Shown one piece after another: positions 13,298 through 27,251 of a DNA stretch of 64,000 nucleotides; position 1 is the first letter of the stretch; every line of letters starts with the position of its first letter. The translations under genes were made by a program, and so were the position numbers. Source of the stretch: Balanoglossus misakiensis (taxonomy: Eukaryota > Hemichordata); contig CM082588.2 of assembly GCA_040954595.2 (NCBI GenBank), forward strand, positions 2,170,001 through 2,234,000, read 5' to 3'. Under the pieces are notes generated by a model, which was not told the DNA's origin, searched no databases, and worked only from the letters and a program-made list of their open reading frames with translations.

Positions 13298-16200
13298 ATG
13301 CAGAAACCGTCATTTGGTTGGGGAGGATCAAGTGGATTTGGGGGAAGTCTTCGCAGTTCTACAGGAGGGCGAAGTTCTTCGATTGGTCCCTTACGAGTTA
13401 GAAATGAAACGGGTGTGTATCTATCCACTGTTTACAGTTCAGATACAGTACATGTAGATCGATTTAGAAGACTGGGGTGGGTGTGAGTTCGACTTCGAGT
13501 GTAGCCGCAGATCAGTTGCTCTAGGTCTTGTGGCTGTGTGTTGGACGGGAAAACCAGACTCTGGTTTTGCCATGGCAACACACACATACAAAACCACTAG
13601 CTGTTGAACAGCAGCTAGCGTGAGTGATGATTTTTGAAACAAATGAAATGTACATCATCTTGTATAAATGTCAATGTGTAATTGTTGTTTGTTGTAATTT
13701 AGGTGTCCTCACACGTTCAGGTAGTCGTGACCATGGCCATGCCAGTGGACATTCATCAGCAAAGAGACGTTCTCGGTCATCTTCTCGGTCAAGGGTTTCT
13801 CAGTCTATTGGAAAGCCATCTTCTGCTAGAAAATCACACATCCCAAGATTTGGCCTTGGAACATCATCATCATCAAGGTAGAATTTCTGGTTATTAAACA
13901 CATTTATAAATTACATTTTACCTATTTGCAGTTAATCTTATTATATCCGGCTAATGGATGCTATGAAGAAAGGTTTTTACTGCACAGACCCTGAAGTCAA
14001 CAACTTGAACTCTCACTGATAACAGCTGATTCAAGTTGTTGACTTAAGGGCCTGTGATTCATTCATACATCAATGTGTGTATGTTTCTGTGTTCTCAGGC
14101 GATCAAGTGCCTATGGTGCGACAGGGACAAGTTACAGCAGTGGTGTTGTCAAAGACACACGTCCACTGAGTAATAAAGAATATATTAAACAAAGTATACG
14201 AACACTAATAGAGGTAAGAAAAATACCATTACTAAAGTGCATACACTTTAGGAATATACAACATATATGGTAGCCCTACTAGTATGGCGAGAGAGTCCGG
14301 CTTTGGCTGCGCCACCTCCTCTTCCCATTCCAGTAAGGCTACGTATATAGCAGATCCTGGCATCAGGTTCTACTAATAGGCATACCTTGACCATGGAGAA
14401 TTTGAACCAGTATCAAGCCATGTAATGTCATATTTTGAAAGCTGAGTCAACACTCAGTCCACCTCTGCAAGAGAATACATGATTCTCTTTCAAGATCAAC
14501 TCTTTTTTTTCTCTCTCTCAAGTTCCTGTCAGAAAACGGCTATGGACATGCCCTGTCACCCAAACAGCTGATAACTCCGACAACCAAGGAGGTTGTGGCC
14601 ATCTTTGACTTTCTCTTCAGTTTCACAAACTGCCACACAAACCTGCAAGGAAGCTCTATCAAGTACGAGGATGAGATACCAAAGAGACTAAAACAGCTTG
14701 GGTAAGAATCCTGTCTTCTGTCCTGGTCACTCTGTCTCACATTCCTAAGTATACCAGAAAGGTTCTTGGCTGAAAGACAGAAATGGCAATAACCGGAATT
14801 CTTTATTTTTTGCTAGGTATCCCATAAACATCAATAAGAGTGCTATGTTCACTATGGGAACTCCCCATACATGGCCTCATATCCTGGGAGCCATAATGTG
14901 GCTATTGGACTTTGTCAAGGTAAGTTACTGACCAGGACACAACCATAATGCAAAGTCTAGGCAGTTTCCTCCCCAGATCAAAACAAAATAATGATTTTTA
15001 TTGTTATCATATTAAACCACCTGGCAAGGACACATTCTGCTCACATACATTTTAAACTAATATTGCGTCTTGTTCTACTAAAATGTTTTTCTTTATTTTT
15101 CTATCAGACTGCATTGAGCCTTGACTTGGAAAGTCTGATGTTTCAGAATGAAGGATTTGATGATGCCGATGACTCCAAGGTAAATCACCAGTGATAATTT
15201 TGCACATTTTTAATCAGTTTCTGCAAGATTTAACAGTCTGAGCCACCAAATGAAAATGTTCATTTGCACTGTCCCTATCATTGTATCCTACAGATCCTGT
15301 TTACATATCTGGAAAGAAGTTATGACCATTTCATGAATGGATATGATGACTATGGAGCTCATGAACAATTGCTTGCAGACAACCTGAGTGAGTACTCTGG
15401 GATAATTTGGGCCTTAAAACTAATTTGTTATACTTATTAGAGAAGACAGCAAACATTTTACAACATGGCATAGCTTCATAGTTTCTTCTCTGGTTTCTTT
15501 TCTCAGAGGTCGGCAATCGCATCGCTGCCGAGGATCTTGAACAGTTGGAGAATGATATCAAGGGACTGAGTGCAGAGCTGGAGATGCTCGAACGAGAACC
15601 TGTAAGTTTTTTTTTAGCCAGGTTGTGGCTTAAACTTGGGACATGATTTGGGTTAATGGTAACCTTTACAAATGTGGTGCTTACATTTTTGTTTCCTTTG
15701 CCTTCCTCTCTGTCTCCAGGATAAACTGTCCAGTCTGAGTGGCGTGAAGCAGCTACTGAAATGTGATGTGGAGAATTTTGAGAAATACCTGCAGGAATTT
15801 GAAACCCACAAACGCGTTTTAGTGCAGCGACACCAAGAAAAAGATGAAGAATACCAGAGAGCCAGTACGATAAACTTGTAATCTTTATTCTTCGTAAAGT
15901 TGGGTTCTGCCCAGGTTGACTTGAGTACTTGGCTACTCATTAATATTCACACTCATTAATATTCATGTCTGTTACAAGTCATACCCATTCATGAATGTAT
16001 CCCGAACACGTGATGAGGGAAACCAACCTGTTTCTTTTTCATTAAACATCACAGCGCTGGAGGAAAAGCAACAACTTGAAGAGATCCAACGTCTGCAGCA
16101 CATCTACGACACCCAGGAATTCTCAGCAGCTGATGTGGAGAGGATCAACCGCGAGAAGAGAGACTTGACAAGACATGTGGAAATGTTGGAGAAAGAGAAA

Positions 16201-17678
16201 GAAGAGATTGACAAGCAGATATGGAGTGAAGAAATGGAAATTTCAGCAAGACATGAAGAAGTAAGATTTTGTTTAGAAATTCTCTCTTTCGCAGTCTCTG
16301 AAATAAAACGCTGCATCTGATCAGATGGGGAGATGTTCGTACTTGTGCTGCAGTTTGTGTATAATCATATATAGTACAATGTATCTTGATTAGGGGGCAG
16401 ATTCCCCACATACGCTATATATAACTTCTTGAACTATACTTCACTACTACACAGTCTGAAAATCGTGTACAAGAATACAACAACCTGGCCCGACAGTTGA
16501 AGCTGATCCCTGCCACAGCCGAGAATGCCCACGGCATTGACTATGAAATGAGAACACAGGTGCACAACAAACACCCGGACTTTGCCAGCATTGTGGATTT
16601 TGCCGGAACAATCAAGGTAACGTGCCCAGACTGACTCATTCTTTCATTTCTCAAGACAAGGACACTTCCCGAACCTAAGTAGAGGGCACCTCTCGTGACA
16701 GTTCGCTCGATAGGAATATCACACTGTCTAGTGATCAAGAACTTCTTTGTACTATCTTTGCAGCCTGCTTTGATCCAAGTCAAGAAACAAGTGAGTGATG
16801 CTGTACATGAAACACAGAACAGGATGATATCTGAAGAAGATGCTTGTGACCAGTTGACTGACATGGTCAGTGAACGCAAAGAAGAAGTGGAAATGTTTAC
16901 AACCAAGCTAAGGAGAGTGGAAGGTGATATTGAGTCACGTAGGGAGGTAAGATTGATGATGCATTTTTTATGTATAATTACTTGGTGATACTGATAAAGG
17001 GAAGATACATGGACCAATAAGTGATGTCAGGTGTTTCGAAAATAGTTAGTGATCCCTGCCCCACATGTGGTGGATCGTCTGTAATGTGCATGTCGATGAT
17101 TTTTTGATCTTCTCAGAGATCGAACCAGGATTGCAGGAAGAAGCAGGATGATCTGCAGTCAGTGCTGCAAGAAGTACAGAACCTGAGAGTACAAGATCAG
17201 ATGACAGTAGAGGATGCAGAAAGAGACCTCCAAGAGTTCAAGAAAAAGTGAGTCTGCCCCCCCCCCCCCCCCCCTCAAAAACAATCAAACACTAAGTGAT
17301 CTATACATTCAAACAAACTCATTTTATTGTAATGTTTTTGCAGGTGTGAAAAAGATGTAGTTGAGATGGAAGCAGATTTGCAAAGTTATGGATGCTTCAT
17401 GGTGGAAGCTACACGCCTGGTGTTTCAGCATCACAGTGATATAGTGGTAAGTCTTTGCATTGTGCACTTTTCAAGGAATTTACAAGACGATCGTCGCCCT
17501 AAGGAGCCACCATACTCTCCTTTCATAAACCTTTTCCACTGACAAGATGTCTGATGAGCAACTGTTTTATCTCTTGCAGGAACACTTCACTAAACTCAAG
17601 AAAAAAGCGGAAACCATGCTGAAACAGACCCAAGCAGCGGAGATACCCAAATTTGATCCACAAGACTTTGACTCCTAA
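13298..17678 (+). CDS. NDC80: NDC80 kinetochore complex component (Hec1)
   Basis: Fifteen coding exons: 13298-13412, 13703-13877, 14099-14213, 14523-14701, 14817-14919, 15108-15179, 15294-15387, 15507-15601, 15720-15864, 16055-16260, 16455-16616, 16764-16946, 17117-17247, 17344-17446, 17580-17678. They join in frame to about 658 aa; human NDC80 is 642. Residues 1-95 are a basic Ser/Arg/Gly tail with many possible phosphosites, typical of the Aurora-B-regulated microtubule-binding tail. Residues about 100-250 form the calponin-homology head, with DTRPLSNKEYIKQSIRTLIE and GTPHTWPHI matching the vertebrate DTRPL and GAPHTWPHI signatures. The rest is a long coiled coil, also as in the family. NDC80 binds kinetochore microtubules as part of the NDC80-NUF2-SPC24-SPC25 complex. 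Nothing appears truncated. Confidence 0.96.
17257..17274. repeat. poly-C tract in an NDC80 intron
   Basis: About 18 consecutive C, starting ten bases downstream of the 5' splice site after exon 13. Confidence 0.85.
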
Positions 17679-17729
17679 CTTGTCTGACGTGGCTGCAGTT
17701 GTAGATGAGTGTCCTCTTTATACAATATT

Positions 17730-17735
17730 AATAAA
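17730..17735 (+). other. NDC80 polyadenylation signal
   Basis: AATAAA about 50 bp after the NDC80 stop codon. Confidence 0.65.
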
Positions 17736-20299
17736 TGCACTGCCAACACCACCTTGTAGGTTTACAGTTTAACACTGCCAGTAAATATCCCTCAAGACTA
17801 TTTTGCCAATTTCAATTTGAGTTTTATAAGAAATGTTTACATTGAAATATCAACACTGCCAATTTTTAATACATTTCTGCATGTGTCATTTTTTTTTCTT
17901 CCCTGGTAATGAGTCGTGAATTTGTCAGTAATATACACATCGATAAACATAATAGCTTTCTTGTTTGTTTGTTTTTGATAAGTTTTGGTAGCGTAAAACA
18001 ACTTTCTTTCCTGCCAAATGTCCAGTATCAATGTAATGTTGCTATTTTATCACTAGATACATGTATTTATCTTTTTTGTTTCTTTACTGTGAAATTTAGT
18101 GAGTTTTGTTACAGACTATAAGAAATATACTTGACATATACACAATTCCTGATGTTCGCATTGCGTGTGTGTTACTAGACTAGTATTTGAGACATGATTC
18201 AAAACAATGTACGAAGCCGTGCTGTTGGGGTTCATAACAGGCTGATATCCCTAGCCATTTATTTGAATTCACAACAAACACAGATGAATTTAAATGTTAA
18301 AAATACTTTTATTCCATGATTTATTTGACGGACATATGAATGCATACAAACTACAGAAGATATAACACATCTTACAGAATGACAGTCAACATGCTTTGTA
18401 AGAGGAGCAGAGACTAGTTCAGACATCGGACAGCAATCAAGTAGTACTGGTTAATTAAACAGTGTTTCAATGATGTGATACAAGTGCACACTGCTGATGT
18501 GATAAAATATCTTTTCAAAATGTGATGACCAGCAGATGTTCTAGGTGGGTGATTTTGATTGGCTTAATGCATATTAACAAGTGGTTTTCAACCAATCAGT
18601 TGCTGGCTTGTGGAAGAAAAGTTCAGTGGATGACATTCTTTATCAATCACATGCTGTTATATAGTAGTGCTGTTAATTGATGTAACTCTAGAGATGGAAA
18701 TATCATAAGTCTGTAAGATATCACATGGTCAAGTGATGATGGTTGAATGTGGCTAAACTTCAAGATCAACACATAGCCACTATAATTACCAGTACATTGT
18801 CATTTATTTCAGGTACAAATTATCGTGTCTTCTGCAAACTGTACTTTACAAGCAGTTAATCCTAAAAACCCCAAAGCTAACATAGAATATCGTTGTAACC
18901 TTCATACTTGCATTTAAATAATATGAGATAGTCCATTACATTTTCTTGTAGTCATGCTGGCTGATATTGAGTAAAAGTAAAACTCTATACAGAAGATCTT
19001 TAACAAGAAAGAAGAAATAGAGGTCATAGCGAACAGTTGTCTTCATTTAATACTCTCTATTGGAAGCACTTTAATTTCTGAATTATGACAGATCTCGCTG
19101 CCAATGCAGTTGTCTTAATCTCCTTCAGTGCAAGGCAGGTTTATAGGTGTGGCAAGTACATGGACAGCATTGATGACAGAAAAATATTTGCATTCAGTTT
19201 TTAATACAGTGATATCTAATAGTGTGACCATTTTAGATGGGTCTGCTCAAAGACTTGAAAAAATGCACAAACTCTGTGAATACAAATTGGTCTGTTTCAC
19301 AACAATATGAATGTATGAACAGTTTGTTTTGGCAATGCTCAAGTAAATGCAGTGATATAAACTATTACGTATGCTACTAATAAATAAATTTGTGTGATAG
19401 TGACCGAGAAGTAAGCTGCATTCAAAATACCAGCACTTGAAATAATCATCGATTCGGATAGTAGCTTTTTTGTTGATGTTACAGAGCTGTGGTTTGGCCC
19501 ATCTAATGCAGCTTACATGACACGCTATCTGTGGTGTAAATTCCCTGATACCAATCATCTCCAAATTACGCAAAACTTCTATATCAAACTCTTGACCTAT
19601 CAGAAAACTTTGGCACTGGCTACTCAAGTGACGCCAAAATGTTGTGAAAAATGCTGGAAAAAAAACCTTTAAAATTATGTACATGCTGTTGTCCTACAGA
19701 TACAAGAAATAACAAATATGTTTTGCACATTGTTTTCTAATGCACTATTGACTTTACCATCACCATGTACAAATGTAGTCTGTGGTATAACCATTACAGG
19801 CATATCTGAAACTAGGTCTACTGTGAAAAATTACATTTTGTCATTATTTTCAAGATTTAATTTTTACTGATACAATACAAAATTGTGATCTGCCTAACAT
19901 GGGCAAAGAAGATTGGCTTTATATTTACATTTGAATTTGCCAATAACAAAAAAGGTGAATTTATACATTGTATACCCAGCAACCAAATTCCAGTAACACC
20001 ACAAATTTATACAGTCTGTATATTTACAATATGAGTTTGAGAAAGTGATTGTTTCTTTCTGTTTCAAAGGAAAGACAAGTGATCGAAACAAGCTAAATTT
20101 TGTATACTCCTTAAAAAAATAACTGAATCACTAATATTTTTTACTTTAAAAACATTATGTAAATTCAAGATTCTCAAATAGCAGTCTATGAATATTTGAC
20201 TGCACATACATTAACACCGTACCACGTACCAAAGTATAAAAAAGTCATAATAATAAGCATTATAATAACTAAAGGTGACTTTAAAAAAAAAGATACTTT
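17736..20299. other. AT-rich 3' region between NDC80 and CCDC181
   Basis: About 2.5 kb without a recognisable coding exon. Most of it is probably the CCDC181 3' UTR on the minus strand. A minus-strand AATAAA (TTTATT near 18309) lies close to the far end and could be its polyadenylation signal, which would give a 3' UTR near 2 kb. Only short, unsupported ORFs occur. Confidence 0.4.
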
Positions 20300-23200
20300 C
20301 TAATATCGGTAACCATAGTAATCTGTGTATTTATAAGTCTGTGCCTGCCGGATAGCTTTAGCTAAATTCTGTGATTTCCTCGACCGCCGAGCCTCCAGTC
20401 TTCTCCTCAAGTTGTGGGCACGACTGAGATTCTTTTGCGTTCGAAGTTGGCCATTTTTCTTTTTCATCCACCTGCAAGAAATAAAACAGGAAGAATGAAG
20501 TTAGCTGGCCACCATGAAAAACTGAGATCTAGCCAACGAAAGATTTTCATGAGATGGCCACACACAAAAAGGTTCCTAATCACATGATCATTTGAAGACT
20601 GCTACATGCACTGTTTACCATATATGGGCATATGTAAATAAGAGTGACTGTATAACCATAAGACGCTGGACCTGAAACAGTAACAGACATTTCTCTATCA
20701 AAGTTAGAACATGCTTGCTGGCCATATGGCATGCTGTTATTTTCACCATAAAACACTCATGCTTTTGAAAGAAACTAAGAGGAAACCAACTACTACCAAG
20801 ACTTCCAGGTATACTGCATACCAAACTGCATGCGTGCCATAGTTGTCTGTTTAGAATCATGTGTGTTGAATACACACAAACAGACCCACAGACAAACTGA
20901 AACATCTGATCTGGAAACCTATCTATGTACTGACCATCTTTCAAGCCCCCAATACTAGTACATGTATAGGATACTTTACATGAGACACCTCTGTAAACCA
21001 AACTATTTCCAATACCTTATGTGTCTGGTTTTAGACAGGTTTTTGTGTACTGTAGAATGACAGAGTGGGAGTAGGGATAGAAGTAGGGGTGGGGTGTGGT
21101 GGGGTATTAACAACAACAGGGTTAATATTGTTGATTTGTTAGTAGAGCCTGGTTAACATTGGCATCAAACTGACCTGCAGCCAATTTTTGGTGCAACTTT
21201 GGCAAGTACGCTGCTATCTAGCCAGCAAAAAAGACTGCATGATGAGTTTTCTTTTGAGGTAAAAAGGTTACCTCTGCAGCCAAACTTGAAGTTTTAAATA
21301 TTCATGACTTACTCTTTATGGTGAGTTGATGTCCATTGTGTTGTGGATCCGTTAGAATCCGAATCTTGGCTGCAGGTCAGAAGTAGGAAGACATTTTTTT
21401 TAAACATGCACAAAACAGGGGGTGCCACTCCAACAACAACAAAATAAAGACTTACTGCAGTGCTTTTAACTTGCTGGGTGTTTGGAGACAGTCGGGAGAG
21501 TTTGTGTGATACTATGAGATTATGATATTCATTTTATTGGAAATGAAGTGCAAAAATGGCCAGTTGTTAACGGGAAAGGGAAATTCATGTGAGTCACATA
21601 GATGGGACGTCTAACATTTACCACAGTGTTGAAGAAAAAGACAAGGACAAGAAACTAGAACGCAAGGCCCTTTCATCCCTAACTGCCCTGAAAATGGTAC
21701 AGTCTAGACATCCTCCAACTCGGCAATTTCCTGATTCCAGGGGTAGATGGGTCAAATGGCTTACGAGACAGAATTACTAATTCTCAATTCAGACAAAAGC
21801 TAGAGATTTGTATTTCAGCGCAGCCATGACAATAGATCACAAGACACAGACAACACCAGACTATTCTTTCACTGCCTAAACATGCACAAAAAACAAGGAA
21901 CACATCGATTCTGATCATCCTTCAGTCGGAGAAAACTCCAGAATGTCACCTACAAGGTCAATAATAGACAAAATCATCTTCAGTATCACACACAAAATCG
22001 CATATACGTTATATGTCTCAACCAAAGGCTAAATGAATAAGCAACAGTCCAACTCCATCCCATGAACGTACAGCAATCTACATGTACGTCAACAATGACA
22101 AATCTGCAACAGACATAGCCTTTCTTTAGTATCACTTACTCTTTGAAAGCTTTGTCGCAGTCTTCTCGGCTTCTCAAGTAGTACCCCGCCAGTTCTTCGT
22201 CCGATCTTTGCTTTTCTGCTTGCTTTTCTTTCTTCTTCTCAGATTTCTTTGATTTCACCCAGCTTTTGTACGCTCCTTCCGAGTCTCGTTCTTCCTACAG
22301 TTAAAAAAAGAAACAATCCCGTCAGCTGCAGTGTTTAACCCTTTCACCACCATGGTTTGGTCCAACTCCAATCAGATCTCAATGGCAATACCGGACCTCT
22401 ATACAGGGGAATAGGGGTGATAGAAAGGGTTTAAAAATTTAAAGTGAACTGTACCCTATTTTCTTCCTCTTGCTTTCTCCTTTCTCTTTCCTGTCTCCTT
22501 CTCTCTTTTTCATCTTCCCTTTTCTTTTCAAGCCAGGCCTGGAATGCGCTCTCCGCTTCCTCTCGTTTCCTTTCCTGTTCATCTTTCTCCTTCTGTTCCT
22601 GCTCTTTCCTCCTCTGTGCCATCAACCTGCAGTGTTCTTTTTTATATTCCATTTGCTCAGGGGTAAGTCCATACCTACTGTAGCCTGAGTATTGTCTATC
22701 AAAACTGTCTTCTTCCACGTTGCTGCCGTCGGGCGTCGACCTCTGCGCCCCCGCTGAGCTGGCGCGCTGTGAGTTGCCGTTGCTCGTGACAACCTTCCTC
22801 CTGCTGCCGGTGCTTCCTGTCGCGGTCGCCGGTCTGGGGTGCGACGGAGGGGCGGGCTTCAAAGAAGAATCGTTGCTGCTCCCACTATCTCCGCTTCCGT
22901 TTTCGCTTTTGGTGCTGTTGTCAGTCACTGGCTCCAGTCCGTGCTCAGCTCTCTCCTCCGGACTGAGGTCGCTCACTCTGACTGTTTCAAAACTCCCGTT
23001 TCTTTCAATGACGACTACCCCATCATCATCTCTTTCAGTCTCGGTCTTGTTTTCGTTCTGTGATTCTACATTGTTTTCCTGAGTAGTATTATCGACCTCA
23101 TCACCATTAATTTTCAAGTCTCTCATTTTTTCTTCATTTTCTTTATCTTCCTTCCCTTCCTCCTCCTCCTCATCATCCGGAGGAACTTCTTCAACCAATT

Positions 23201-23856
23201 CCTTGAAGCCCACTTTTCTATCTTTCTTCTCTTCCACCTCACCGTCTTTAAAAAGTTCTTCATTCAACTGTTTAACTCTCTCACCAACGTCATATTCAGG
23301 GGGGTCCTCCGAGGGTAGTGACCCCTCCTCGCGCATTTTTTGCAACAACAGTTCAGCTTCACGCTGCTCTTCTGTGAGTTCATAATCATCCTCGTCCCCC
23401 GAATCTGATCCTTGCCTGGGTGATGATGTCCGAGGGTATGGATCATCACCGTGTTTGCCCTCCATGGGTGAAGTCGGCCTGAGATCATCATCGTCCCGGA
23501 TGCCTGGTTCCGGCGTGGCATTCCGTGGAATATAGTCCCCATCAGCTATCACATTGTTGTCCAGTCTTTCTTCATTTTGACTTTCCTATAATTTGAACAA
23601 AAAAGAATTCCATGTATAACGAGTAAATCTATCATGAGAGTTGGCGACTGGTGTGCTGAATATGTATTTTGTCTTTCCTACATGAGGACTGTCCATCACA
23701 GTGTAATGTTTCTGAATAAACCATTACCTTTGTTGGTGTGGGTTCGTCTTTATCAATCAGCCAGTCCAGCTCCCTGTCCACGCTGTCAGTGTCGCCATGG
23801 CTACTTGGACCGATGTCGCCATTCATGGTGGGTTGTTGCTCCATGGTAGCTGTCAT
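20300..23856 (-). CDS. CCDC181: CCDC181-like coiled-coil protein
   Basis: Four coding exons, 23856-23728, 23585-22455, 22294-22140 and 20471-20300, join to about 528 aa; human CCDC181 is 509. Shared marks are an N-terminal D-R-E-L-D-W-L-I-D-K-D-E (human K-D-L-E-W-L-I-N), a central VVVIERNGSFETV (human ILVERDGKFEL), repeated F-x-x-W-L/M-x-K-K units in the C-terminal half, and a C-terminus ending Y-T-D-Y-Y-G-Y-R-Y (human F-T-D-H-Y-N). Residues about 50-300 are acidic and low in complexity. The last third is Glu/Lys/Arg-rich coiled coil. CCDC181 is a microtubule-binding protein of sperm flagella and motile cilia (family knowledge). Noncoding 5' exons probably lie upstream, with an acceptor near 23886. 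A possible cassette exon lies in the last intron (21313-21369). Confidence 0.88.
21313..21369 (-). other. CCDC181: putative 57-nt cassette exon of CCDC181
   Basis: On the minus strand a CTGACCTGCAG acceptor precedes 57 nt that are followed by a perfect GTAAGT donor. Joined in phase 2 between exons 3 and 4 it stays open and adds 19 residues rich in Asp, Ser, Thr and His. Exons 3 and 4 also join in frame without it. Inclusion would split the conserved K-A-F-K-E / W-M-K-K-K unit, so it is more likely alternative than constitutive. Confidence 0.5.
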
Positions 23857-26800
23857 GTCTTTGGAAGGAGTTCACAAAATGAATCCTGAAAAAATTCAAA
23901 ATACACAGGTTTTCAACATGATTTGATTTGGTTCAGTCTAAACCCATTGTTTTCTATGGTAAAGTTGAACTTCTATAGAGAGAACTGCAGATGTCATGAC
24001 AAGCGGGTCACAAATTGAGCTGACACAGGTGCAAACCATGTATTAAACTAAGTCAGTTTACTAACAGCTTGTTTGCATTAGTCCTGGCTTTAACCATATG
24101 TGGTACTGATCTATCAGGCTATGGATCAACAGGATATCTTTGTAACCAGAATACTGTATTTGATTACTGGAAAGGTTATAAACTGATCCTGTAACAAGAG
24201 ATAACCCAACGAAGGTGTCGTTAACGTGACCTGACTCTTACAAAGACACAATTCTACACACAACAGAAGAATTTGATCATAATTTATGTGAGAAATTCTT
24301 GGAAACTAGGATTCGAAATATATGAACTGGTATTTCTGGTGAGGAATTTGTGAAACTTCTCAATAGTTCTGCAAGACAAATATACTTAAAAAGTTGGTCG
24401 CTGAAGCATAAATTCTGCTTACACAGGTTTGTGCCAGTTACAATTATGTACAAGCAAATTACCCACAACCTGAACTAGTTTAAATTACTTCAGTAAATTT
24501 GATCGGAACACTAATTCAATGAGAAGTATAAAATTGTGGAAGTCTTACCAGACCACATTTGAAAAATTAATGCAACCAAGCAAATGGCATTGATACGACC
24601 AGTAAATATTAACATTACGAAAATGCCATAATCGTTTCTATTCAAAATCTCCAATCAACTGTGACAATCTTATCAGTATGTATGTACTAACCAGAGTGTG
24701 TGGAGTGACTGTGGGCTAACAAGATCACTTTTGATCATGAATTATTAAATTCAAGTATATATTCGGTGTAGTGAGCTGGAAATTCTGAAATGTCAAGAGA
24801 CAGTGAACTCTCAGCTTTTCAAAAAAATCACTTATTCCCAGGAGTTGATCATATTACTGCAGAACTACGCACAGGCAAATGTCAAAGTTGGCTGTTCAAG
24901 GCCTCTGAAGTACGATAATACAGTTCAATTCATTTTAATGTTATTTTCCTCTCTATCAAAGTCAATGTCCAATTACGGGCATTGTAAACCTTGGTTCTTA
25001 TAATCTGTGTAAAATACTGGACCTCATACTTAATGAATGACACTGCCTTTGATAATCCCCAGGGTATTTTGGTAATTTTGATCTGGCGATACTGGCACAT
25101 CTATTTCCCCAATTAACGAGGCACTCACTCACTGGGTAATTCGGATTTCGTTGAGAGTCAACATTCAAAGATCACTTCTCATGCTCAAGGTTGTGCTGTA
25201 GGGTTCTTAATCTGGCACTACCAGGCCTAACTGTATTTCCATGCAACAAAGGGGCGACTATACATTCCATTATCCAAGACACTCATTACTATGCACTGTA
25301 CCTCAGAAGCTTCAACCTTGCCACATAGTTGCCGCCCGTTTTAAGAATCCATGGCACTCTCAGTGTTCTCACACATAGTGGAGCTTTCTTTTGTCAGTAA
25401 TAAACTTACTTCAGTAATAATACATCTAAATGTTTCCTAGCAAACTCGTTAAACAAACTTTGACAGTCATGGAAATGTGTAGAATTTTAAAAAATCAAAG
25501 AATTTCTATAATGTACCAATATTTTAAATTTTGTTTTCGGGTGAAATTGTTTCCTTTTATAGTTTTCAACAGTAAAGAATGAATAAAACAAAGTTGATAA
25601 ATATAAAAGCACACACAAACTATTTCTTCATATTATAGGACAAGTGAAGTGAGATCTTGTTACTCAGGTAATAATACCTCTATTTGTATTAAGTCTTAAC
25701 TCCTTCACCTGACCTGACAAAAGGCACAGTGGTCACAGCCTGACCAGAGCACTCAGCACAAAGCGAATATTGTCTGGTGACAGTGATTACTGGGCTTGTG
25801 GATTACCACCTAATGTATACCTGGATAGAAATTAAAATAATGGATGGGAAATGAGATTTCTTTCATCATTTTTTTTTTACTTGACAACATTGTTCGTACA
25901 GGGAGAAAACATAGACTTTTTTCTATAACTCCATCTTTATGGTCTGATTTGACATATTCAATTGAATGTGATCACATACACACACCTATATCCCACTCCA
26001 GGATCTAACGTGTGATGTTATAATTGAATCGGACCATGATTGAAACATTACATGATATATTGACCCAAATCCGGATTACACACACCTGTCAATCGAGGTA
26101 GATATAATTGCTGTACCTCTCCATTCTATCAACGTTGACATGTAATCCCGATCATCAACATTTGATTCTATGCCTTTCCACCATAAATACTGATATGTTA
26201 ATGTCACCAAAGCTTTCATAGTTTTCTGAAATCGCGCACCCGATCGACCGGACGGACATCAAACAAAAATCACCCACAATGTCGTCGTCAAACATGGCTT
26301 CCATGCTACGCGACACCAACTTATCCTGACCCGGAGATTGGAGTGGTTCAGGAATTCAATTATTTGAATAAAACTACAATCAAGGGTAATTTTGTACCTC
26401 AAAAATGTAAGATCGATGTATGGACCGACGTATGATCATCGGATTAATGTGTGACAGAAAAAACGACTGTGATCTCCGGGCCTTGAACGCTCGAGAATAT
26501 TAGGCATGAAATTGGCGATTGCCCATTATCTGGGGCCGTTGACTAACAAACGATCCTTCATAAATTTGACATCAAACTGCAACCTGGAGCAAATAATACT
26601 TACCCCAGTCACATCCAGGATAGTCCTGGGTATACTTTGTATCCGTGTGACAGTAATCGAGGCGGTGGATTTCACAGGAAGTGGTAAAATTCTCGTTGAG
26701 AAATCGGCTGGTGCTAGCGCCTCGTATCCAAGCGTTAGTGTTGTTTTCTGTGGCAACCTGGTACATAGGGGGCGGGGCCTTTTTGATTGACATGTAGCCG

Positions 26801-27251
26801 ATGAATCCTGGTTGATGCCATTCTTGTAAAGGAATGCAGCTCTCTCTAACTTGCAACGTTTACTTGATATTCGATCGTGTAAACGCGTAGTCAAGTAATC
26901 CCAGCCGATAGAATCATACTTATCTGTACTTTTTATAACCAAAGTTAATAAATTACCAAGATAGTCTATAGATTCCACTTCTCCGTACATGTTTATTTCT
27001 CGGCCTCCCATGATTTGAGAAAATGGTTGAGCTCAGTACAATATAGGTCGAAAAATAGGGAAATGAAGACATATACGAACTAAAAACTATTTCAGAGCTT
27101 AAAAAGTGCCTTGAAGTTTTACATTGTCCGTGTTTATGAGATTTTAAGACACTCTTATGATGCTATCGAAAATATGACGAAAACAGTTTGGTGACCCCAG
27201 TTTGACCCCCAGGTGTATACGAACTTTCTTTGCATACGTGTACATATCAAT
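23857..27251. other. CCDC181 5' region and interval to PRDX4
   Basis: No protein-coding exon is recognised. On the minus strand a good acceptor near 23886 precedes the start codon of CCDC181, and a good donor (GTAAGTATT) lies near 26604. Sequence upstream of that donor could be a noncoding first exon with an intron of about 2.7 kb (inference). The right-hand end must contain the PRDX4 promoter, since PRDX4 begins at 27252 on the other strand. Confidence 0.4.

Noticed and set aside
22444-23385. Ser/Leu-rich plus-strand ORFs
   Set aside because: They are antisense to the acidic and Glu/Lys-rich coding exon of CCDC181.
26526-27011. 161-codon minus-strand ORF upstream of PRDX4
   Set aside because: No recognisable family or conserved motif. 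A good donor at about 26604 lies inside it, so it is more likely part of a noncoding first exon of CCDC181.
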